From contig OY856409.1 of assembly GCA_963693085.1 (NCBI GenBank), positions 518,406,303 to 518,470,302 on the forward strand: 64,000 nucleotides of DNA, written 5' to 3'. The translations under genes were made by a program, and so were the position numbers. This DNA is from Alisma plantago-aquatica. Taxonomy: Eukaryota > Streptophyta > Magnoliopsida > Alismatales > Alismataceae. Below the pieces are notes generated by a model, which saw only the letters and a list, made by a program, of their open reading frames with translations, made no database searches and was not told the DNA's origin. Position 1 is the stretch's first letter. Each line of letters starts with the position of its first letter. Below are positions 56,413-64,000 of the stretch, piece by piece.

Positions 56413-56488
56413 CCCTTAGTTAAAAATAACCGACAAAAGCGACTGATTAGGGATGAATTGGTAGTTATTTCATGTATAAAAATATGTG

Positions 56489-56560
56489 TAGTAGCCAAGA
56501 ATCAAACTCAGATCTACAATTACTATACATACACTTCTAACCATTAAATCTATCTATTAA
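56489..56560 (-). repeat. Second degenerate SINE-like remnant
   Basis: GTAGCCAAGAATCAAACTCA and CTAACCATTAAATC occupy the same relative places as the B- and A-box parts of the neighbour at 56,340, and both follow a similar TTGTAG/GTGTAG tail. Both boxes are more decayed. Confidence 0.4.
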
Positions 56561-57520
56561 TGTTACTTTGTAGTTATGAATATAAATTATATATTAGTAT
56601 TTAATAGTGCAATGTATATATATAAATGTACATGTTTGGATTTGAGAGGGGGTTAGAGCCTAGGCAACCCCCATAGATCTGCCCCTGGCCCTCAATAGGG
56701 AGACAAACACAGACGTCAAGGAGAAGGAGTGGCACAAAATATGATAATAGTTTAAGCTTAAAGAATGATGTTCATAAATGTAGTCAATGTCTAAAAAATT
56801 GTATCAATTAAATGAATGGTCAAATGAATTCCAATTAGGATGAAATGTTAGAGGTAGATAGATTAGAGGTTAGGAATACCTAAATCAAGTAATAATTTGG
56901 TATCTTGAGATGCTTACAACTATTATATATTTAGGAATACCTAAATCAACTATTATCTTGAGTGGTCAAATGAATTCCAATTAGGATGAAATTTTAGAGG
57001 GAGATAGAGTAGAGGTTAGGACTACCTAAATCAAGTAATAATTTGGTATCTTGAGATGCTTACGACTATTATATAAGTTAGAGACATTTCTATCATTTAG
57101 AGATTTATATGGGTATAAGAGTCCATAAATTCTTTTAAATATTTTTACTAAGTGCAAACTAAATAATAAAACAACCATGTCAAATATTTCCATGTATTTT
57201 AAATGAATTAATGAATTATTTGAGATGATTTATAAAAAAGTATATGCATAAGCTACTTCTTACATTTTTAATTGTTTACAAACACCAAATTGAGAATTTA
57301 GCATAAAAGACACTTAATGGGGTTTTAGGCTAATTAAGGCACGCAATTATGCTAGGGGAAATGGTCATTGAGGATGTAAATTATAGCTGGTAGAAGACTG
57401 GTATCTTCAAACTTTAGTCAATTGTTAACGTATTAATAATTATTGAGTGAGCTAAATATCTTAAGGTAGATGTAATATTTTAAAATATAAAATTAAAAAT
57501 TAGTGTGTACTAGATTATTT

Positions 57521-57995
57521 AGCATATTCTCACAAGTTTTAATTATTTAAGCACGTCCATGCATTATTATCTAATCTAAATTAATATGTTTATGTTGGCA
57601 TGCATTATATACTATATGAGATCTAGCATGATATTTAGACACATGACATCACCTAATTGTTATAGAGGGGAAATAAAATAAATCATAGAGGAAAATGAAT
57701 GAGAAGGAAAATGTTAAGAAAAAAATTGAGTGGGTGTGTGGATTTTACAAAACCTTCTTTTTCATCAGAGGGGTTAGAAATAAGGAATGGAATTATCAGA
57801 AGGTCCTCCATAAAATCTAGCTTTTGAGTAGTAGATGGTCCTCCATTGTATATGAATTCCCTTACTCATTTTATCATTTCCCTTTTGAAAATCAACACGT
57901 TATTGGCCCTCCTCATTTTAGAAATACATATATAATATTGATGTGCAATAACTATAGATAGATAACGTAGATTGTACTTGATTATCCAAAGTTAG

Positions 57996-58035
<40 letters not shown>

Positions 58036-58439
58036 TAATATGTGCAGCCTCACAAACACATGTGTGTGTATTTGTCTATATAAACATATATTCACATAAT
58101 CAAGCTCTTAATATATTATATCAGTGTTATTCACCGTACAACTATTAGCTCGTTAATTGTATTACATATCATTTTAGAAATACATATCTAATATTGATGT
58201 GCAATAACTATAGATAGATAACGTAGATTGTACTTGATTATCCATAGTTAGATATAAAGATAGAATTATAATAATGACATTTGTTACGATAAAATAAACT
58301 ACTTAGAAGATCTTGGTATTATGTTAAGAGTCTTTTTTTTTCCTTCTCAAATCTCTTTTTATGGATGAATGCACCAAATGTTTGTGCAATCATTTTTGGA
58401 GAATGCACGAGACAAGTTATTGGTACATGAAAACGCATG
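57521..58439. other. AT-rich non-coding DNA with a TG microsatellite
   Basis: No gene. (TG)n at 58,001-58,033. An ~85-bp block (ATTTTAGAAATACATAT...TGATTATCC) at 57,913-57,997 is repeated at 58,165-58,252. Confidence 0.7.
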
Positions 58440-59341
58440 TATTTTTGTTTATGTATTTTGTGTGGTTACTTTTTCGGTGGTTTGTATTAAATTGTTATTT
58501 TGAGTCTTATACCTGCGTGAGTATTTTTTAACTTCATTTTAGCTCGTAACCGGGAGTAGTTAGCTGGTAATGCAGCCCAGTGGGCAGACGGAGATGGTAG
58601 CATCTCGAGGAGTCGTTGGAGATGTAGATAAGTACGACATGTCTGTTTCGGTTACACGTACGGCAACGATTAAAAGCGCCCTCGGCACTCCTCATCACAT
58701 GTCATCAAATCACCAAGCATAAGAAAGAAAGAGATCATTAGATCAAGCACGCCCAGCCTGGCAGAGATAATGTTGTGTATCTATCGAGATGTTGTCGGGC
58801 TGGCATGTTAATTGGCAAGCTAGCGTGGGACGACGTCTTCCTCTATTCAGCCCTTGCTTGCGAAAGGAGGGGGGGACCGATGCATGCAGTAATCTATATC
58901 ATTATTACCATCAAACAGGAAGGAGATGGCAAGTTGTTCCGCCCACCACACCAAGTAGAGCATGCAGCCACACAACAAGCCGGCAGCCAGGCACACACCA
59001 CATGGATGGATTACGTGCGATCTGAGGCCATATATCGGCGGTACCGGACCACACAGCGACGTGTACCACGTTATCACGTTACATGCCTTGACGTCCGAAG
59101 ACACCCGTACCCATCGTCCTACGTCGTGATACCGTCAGCAACTGTCCTGTTTTGTATTGGCTTCGGGAGATTATAAATGCGTCGTTGTAACAACAGGTTG
59201 CTGACGCCACCGGAGATCTCCGTTCTGATTTTGTGATAGCGACGGACTACTGGCGTGGCGGCAACGGTATGCAATGCAGTCGCCTCATGACGACGAGGTA
59301 GCCTGCAACGCGGGACGGCAGACCTCGTGCTTTCTTTTTTT
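58440..59341 (+). other. GC-richer, possibly low-copy stretch; first part is copy 2 of the 12.33-12.8 kb sequence
   Basis: 58,440-58,800 resembles 12,330-12,800. From about 58,780 to 59,320 the base composition is more even, CpG is frequent and no transposon hallmark is seen. GAGATTATAAATGCG (about 59,167-59,181) is TATA-like. An open frame of 133 codons at 58,775-59,176 has no recognisable domain and lacks coding character. A host promoter fragment or gene relic is possible but unproven. Confidence 0.35.
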
Positions 59342-60078
59342 GAGTTTTTTCCGAAAAACACCCTCCGCTTTCTGATAATTTCGGAAAACCCCCCATAGTT
59401 TGGCTAATCCTTAAGAACCCCCAGCCACTAGTCCGCTGTAACCGGCCGTCAATCCTAACGGCTGGTAATTTGAGTTCTTTTTGTTTACATTTTAAACCAC
59501 CTCACGACCTGCTGCAGTTTTTCAATTGTATAATTCATTAATCTTTCTATTATCTTGATATATGATTAATGTTATATCAAGGTTGCTTAGGGTCCGTGTT
59601 AGTATCCCAGTTGCAAATCGGAAAGACTTGGACTCACAAAAATATTGAATATGTACTCCGAACCGTTTCTGTAGTGTGTGGTATAATTGGGTTTGAGTTT
59701 TAGTATTTTTTTCAGAGTACGAGATAACATTTCCAAGGGAGTGTCACTATTGGACCTGTCCCACGGAGTAGACTGTTTGCTGCACATTGGAGAGAATGTT
59801 TAAATCACACTTTCTACTGACTTGTTTGACGAGACAAATTCATTCTGTGAGACACATTCAAAGGTCGAACTCGAGTTCCCAAAATTTAAGACAAACTTAA
59901 TATATCACATTTTTCGATGGAATAAATTCATTCTACCAAACTGTATACATCAAATTATTATTACTATATTTTTGAGCGATGCAAAAGTTAGATTAGAAAT
60001 ATATCTTGACCTAATGTGACCTATCCAACATGTCTACTTCAGGTCGAGCCTAGTCTTGTCACTATAAATACTAATTTT

Positions 60079-60169
<91 letters not shown>

Positions 60170-60203
60170 TATATACATATATATATACATATATATACAC
60201 ACA

Positions 60204-60253
<50 letters not shown>

Positions 60254-61054
60254 CATATATACACATACATATATACATATATATTCATATATATATACAT
60301 ATACATAGATATATATACATATTGACATATATATTTATATATACGTATATATGTATATACATATATATACATACATATATATGTATATATATTTGTTTAT
60401 ATATACACATATGTATATTAAATATAATAATATATACGTATGTATGTATGCATGAATATACACACATGTATATGTATATATAGTGTGCTCGGATTAACTG
60501 GTTCGGCCGGTCCGACCGCTAATTGCCTTATAATGTGGTGACCGGTTCGGTTTTTCCAGTTCAATTTTTTTTTATGTCATGCGACGTCATTTTCGGTAAA
60601 CTGGTTCAACCACTCTGGTTGAACCCGACTCAATCTAGTCTGAGTCAATGCTGAGTCAATGCTGCTCCGACCACCGGTTCGGTTCTGAAAATATTGGTTT
60701 ACACCTGTGCAAACGACTTTAGATACATATTCAACATTTCATAAGAAAAATATGAGTCACAAATATGTCCAGTTTGTAACCGGGTTTCTAGCACGGATCC
60801 AAAGTATCGTAGATATAAAATTGCTGGTATGTGACTAGAGAATGGAAAAAATTAATGATTATAAAAATTAAAAAGTTGCAGCAGGTCGCCAGGGGGTTTA
60901 AATGTATACAACAAGAAAAAACAGTTGCCCGGCCGTTAGGATTGACAGCCGTTGACAGCGGGATAGTTGGTGGGGGGGGTTATTTTAGGATTAACCAAAC
61001 TACAGGGAGTTTTCCGGGATTATCAAAAAATAGAGGGGGGTTCGGAAAAAACTC
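59342..61054. mobile_element. Non-autonomous DNA transposon with ~230-bp terminal inverted repeats (Mutator-like candidate)
   Basis: The left arm 59,342-59,575 (GAGTTTTTTCCGAA..., GCCGTCAATCCTAACGGC, GACCTGCTGCAG) is mirrored by the right arm 60,825-61,054. Both sides are flanked by seven T residues (59,335-59,341 and 61,055-61,061), compatible with a T-rich target duplication. The inside is a TA microsatellite and CCGGTTCGG-type repeats. No transposase. Long inverted repeats favour Mutator-like over hAT. Confidence 0.7.
60081..60480. repeat. TA / TATAC / ACAT microsatellite
   Basis: (TA)n from 60,081, passing into ATACAT, ATATAC and TATG mixtures. Open frames over it read Tyr-Ile repeats and are artefacts. 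Confidence 0.95.
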
Positions 61055-61069
61055 TTTTTTTAATAAATA

Positions 61070-61964
61070 GGGTTTTTTCCCAAAACCCCCCCTCTCTTAT
61101 CCCATAATTCCAGAAAAACCCTCCCTTTTTAGTAATTCCAAACAACCCGCTACAGCTGTCCTTTTCATCCACTCAAAACTAAAATGCCTATATTACCCCT
61201 TTGCATTTCACGGCATCTTGTCTCCCGCTCATATGACTGTACCTCAACTATGTGCTTATTTTTGCGGTGAAACATAAAGTAAGGTAATATAAATAAATAA
61301 AATATTATACAATATGATCAAACAATAGTGACCCAGATCAAATTTTGTTCCAGCTGGCAGTGGATTCGTCCCAGCTCATATGGCTGGACCTCATTACGAT
61401 TTGCATCATATGAGTGCAATAGCATAACGTATGCATACATACTATTTGTATGCACTACAATAGACATGTCAAAAATTAATTGTAAAAATCAACTTTGACC
61501 AGTTATATGCATACTACGAGACATATATGTTGAATACATATATTTGACTTACATATCATGCTCACTTTGTACGTCCAGCTCTTACACCAAAATGTCACCA
61601 TTTTGACTAAATATTTGACTCAATACCCCACATATAAAACCATATGGCTTAACATGTTCCACCAAGATTTCCGATACTTTTTTGAACTATTATCGTAGTG
61701 TGTCAGATATGTAGTTATTTATGTACCATTATATAAAGTACCTACTTTTATGTTTTGCTACAAAAAATAGTACATAATAGAGGTACACCTAAATGAGCTA
61801 GAATGATGCATACAAGATGTCGTGAAATGGAAAGCGTAATATTGGCATTGTTGTTCTAGGCAGATGAAGAGAACAGCAGTAGGGGGTTGCCTGGGATTTA
61901 TCAAAAGGGAGGGATTTCTTCAAAATTATGGGAAAAGAAAGGGGGTTTTGTGAAAAAAAAAACT
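61070..61964. mobile_element. Second non-autonomous long-TIR element
   Basis: The left arm (61,070-~61,255: GGTTTTTTCCCAAAACCCCC, CCCATAATTCC, TTTCACGGCATCTTGT) is mirrored by the right arm (~61,775-61,964). No coding region. Its ends resemble those of the neighbour at 59,342 (TTTTTTCCNAAAACCCCC), so the two may belong to related families. The target duplication was not resolved. Confidence 0.65.
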
Positions 61965-62733
61965 ATATATTGTTCACCCTAGAATACCTTCCAGGCTCTG
62001 CAAAAACGAGGCATTAAACCTCTACAACAAAACTCCCCGCGGGGTTTGATACCACTATAGAATTAGACTCGTGTATACAACTAAAGACTCCTGTCTGAAA
62101 ATGCATGTAACCATGATAGAAAGGGGTTGGTTTCTTGTCTTTTTGTGCCACCAAAACATTATTCACCTGGATTAGACAAAAGGGGTCGCTTGGCTTAAAA
62201 TCGGTAATGGACTCGTAACCTCTGATGTAAACCCATTATCTGGAGTGATTCTACCCCTATCTCCCTCTACATTAGGGTTCTGTTCCGGATCAGAGTTTGT
62301 CCTTTGCGTGAGGACCGTCAAGGTCATTTTCCACCCGGTCCACCTCAGCAAAGGATACAACCCCAACTCCCGATGACCTCATTCCTCTCCATGACAACTC
62401 CTTTCCTTGCTCTCGTGCATTGTTTGTGCGCTTGTCTCCCCCTTTCTTCTCCACCAACGACGTCGTCGGCGTTGAGGAATCTCCATAGTGGTTGTTGTTG
62501 GCATGGTTGTAGCACCAACCACCACCACAATTATTTCTTACCCCCGATTCAATGTTTTTTCATTGTCTCCTTCCCTTTTCCTCGTTGCATCTTACCCATT
62601 GCATACCTTACCTCATGGTGGGAGCTACAATATTCTGTATCATGTCACCCTAACCCTAATTCTATTGTTTTTTGCTCTTCATTTTACTCTGGTCGTCAAT
62701 TTGCTAGTCGAAGTCTACTCTGGTGGTGGTGAT
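61965..62733. other. Unassigned DNA
   Basis: No supported gene. The Pro/Ser/Cys-rich open frame at 62,304-62,732 lacks any known motif and overlaps frames on the other strand. CT-rich and GGTGGT-rich words occur at 62,390-62,733. Confidence 0.4.
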
Positions 62734-63928
62734 CAGTGGTGAAGCCAGGAATTTTTGCAGAGTAGGGCACCATACCATGTTACAATTCTATTTTCTTTTA
62801 ACCTATATTGATATCTAATACTAATATTCCAATTAATGGAGATAAAGTTAACCTAGATGAGGTAAATCAGGGTAATTATTACATTAAAGAATAATAGAGA
62901 ATTATTAATACATAGGATCAACAAGGAGCCTTTTTCAGAAAAAGTTCTACACAAGTCTTGAACGTTGACACCAAACTTTATTTATAATCTTTACCATGAT
63001 AATATAAGTGGTAGCATTAAAAGATTTCATTTGACTATGTAATGTGGTATTCTAGTCATTATAAATAGTAGACATTTTGCACATACCATGAGTGAATGAC
63101 ATAAAAAAATAACACACTTGAAATCTGGATTTTTGTATCAAACATTGATTGCCATTGTGAGAATTATCTGTGTTATTATTACATATATGGCCACTACTCA
63201 CTAGTGTAAGCCATGTTGTTTTTTATTACAAGGTAGTATCATAATCAAAACACATGTTGTCTAAGAATGTGGATCTATTTAGGAACAAATAAACAACCTC
63301 TAAAAATGTTGGTCACACGCAAGACCTAGTTCTTAAACTATTGCACTTTTTGTGAACAAATCATCTTTGCCACATTTGTTGTTAATCTTGTTTGAGCTCC
63401 CAACAACAGAAAAATTAACATCATTAGTTTAATTCTTCTTGCTTAATAAATACATTGCATAGAAAAGAGATAATTAAATTGCAGATAATGATATGGGATT
63501 TTACTTCTTGGTTAACATTACAACACAGAAGATGGGTATTGGGAGAGACGGGCTTGCAGAATAAGAAAACAATAGTTGCAGCTTTGTAAGGTGTGTTACA
63601 GGATATTGGTTTATACAATATGGGTATGTGATGTATTTAATGGAAAACAAAATCTGAATAGATAACTTGCCATCAGAAAAAGTAATAAATGCTTACCTTA
63701 GTAAATGTACGAGAGGGGAAAAACTAGACTGAAAACTTAAAAATTGAGCAAGTGTGTGTAAAGTGAAAGGACGCGGTGTGTCTATTTATGAGAAAGAAGG
63801 TAGGGCATTAGTCATCGTGACTTTCTAACTTCTCTTTGATTACCAATGACATATAATTAATTATGTGTATTTTATTGGCAACATGTAGGGCATGTGCCTA
63901 CCCATGCCTTAATGTGTCTCCGTCGCTG
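62734..63928. mobile_element. Non-autonomous hAT-like element (tentative)
   Basis: The left end CAGTGGTGAAGCCA and the inverted right end CAGCGACGGAGACA both look like decayed forms of CAGTGGCGGAGCCA, a frequent end of plant hAT-like elements. GTAGGGCAC follows the left end and GTAGGCAC the inverted right end. The flanks GTGGTGAT and GTGGTAGT could be an imperfect 8-bp target duplication. No transposase inside. Confidence 0.5.
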
Positions 63929-64000
63929 GTGGTAGTGTGGGATTTATCAAGTTGAATAGCCATTCTTCCTTCAATAGGCATATTATGGTGCTCTATTATT
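63929..64000. other. Unassigned flank
   Basis: Nothing recognisable in the last 72 bases. Confidence 0.4.

Larger units (their letters stand above)
55514..57520 (+). repeat. Tandem duplication of ~0.8-1 kb beside LTR-B
   Basis: Copy 1 (55,514-56,314) and copy 2 (56,570-57,518) both begin GTAGTTATGAATATAAATTA and end TGTGTACTAGATTATTTA. Copy 2 has an extra ~135-bp internal duplication (about 56,870-57,010). The 255-bp spacer between them holds SINE-like sequences. No gene. Confidence 0.85.

Noticed and set aside
58775..59176. Host gene of 133 codons
   Set aside because: No recognisable domain. The frame is accompanied by equally long frames on the other strand, so it is kept only as a possible relic region.
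60016..60483. Long open frames of Tyr-Ile repeats on both strands
   Set aside because: They translate a TA/ATAC microsatellite and have no coding meaning.
62304..62742. Host protein gene with a 142-codon frame
   Set aside because: Low-complexity, no motif, overlapping open frames on both strands, no splice or promoter support.

Overview
This window is nuclear DNA from a flowering plant, probably a monocot, although the clade cannot be fixed from the sequence. It is almost entirely nested transposable elements. I see no rRNA gene, no true tRNA gene, no bacterial feature and no convincing ordinary host gene. The setting looks like gene-poor heterochromatin.

1-11,660: two Athila-like Ty3/gypsy units in tandem, arranged LTR(partial)-A-LTR-B-LTR(partial). 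Each internal region has only a decayed gag and a retropepsin; reverse transcriptase, RNase H and integrase are absent. 11,661-12,812 is unassigned non-coding DNA that includes a stretch similar to 58.44-58.8 kb.

12,813-55,513: a second tandem, made of chromovirus (Tekay/Del-like) gypsy elements: 5'-truncated G1 internal region, LTR-A, complete G2 internal region, LTR-B. The LTRs are about 4.1 kb once later insertions are removed. Three elements sit inside them: a CACTA/EnSpm element (18,333-28,165) and a gag-only Sirevirus-like copia element (30,453-37,512, target duplication CCTAT) in LTR-A, and a PIF/Harbinger element (44,664-53,486, target duplication TTA) in LTR-B. The other LTR copy supplies the empty site for each insertion.

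The retrotransposon and CACTA genes are broken by nonsense codons and frameshifts. Many of the stop codons look like CAG to TAG changes, as expected from cytosine methylation and deamination. The exception is the PIF/Harbinger element. Its DDE transposase (two exons) and Myb/SANT protein (two exons) both read through, and it carries an unusual extra cargo: two GRF-type zinc-finger genes and a second Myb/SANT-like gene related to the first. This is the most interesting system in the window.

55,514-64,000: a ~1 kb tandem duplication starting at the LTR-B boundary, two tRNA-derived SINE-like remnants, a GC-richer possibly low-copy stretch (58.56-59.33 kb), two adjacent non-autonomous DNA elements with long terminal inverted repeats (59,342-61,054 and about 61,070-61,964), and a probable non-autonomous hAT-like element (62,734-63,928).
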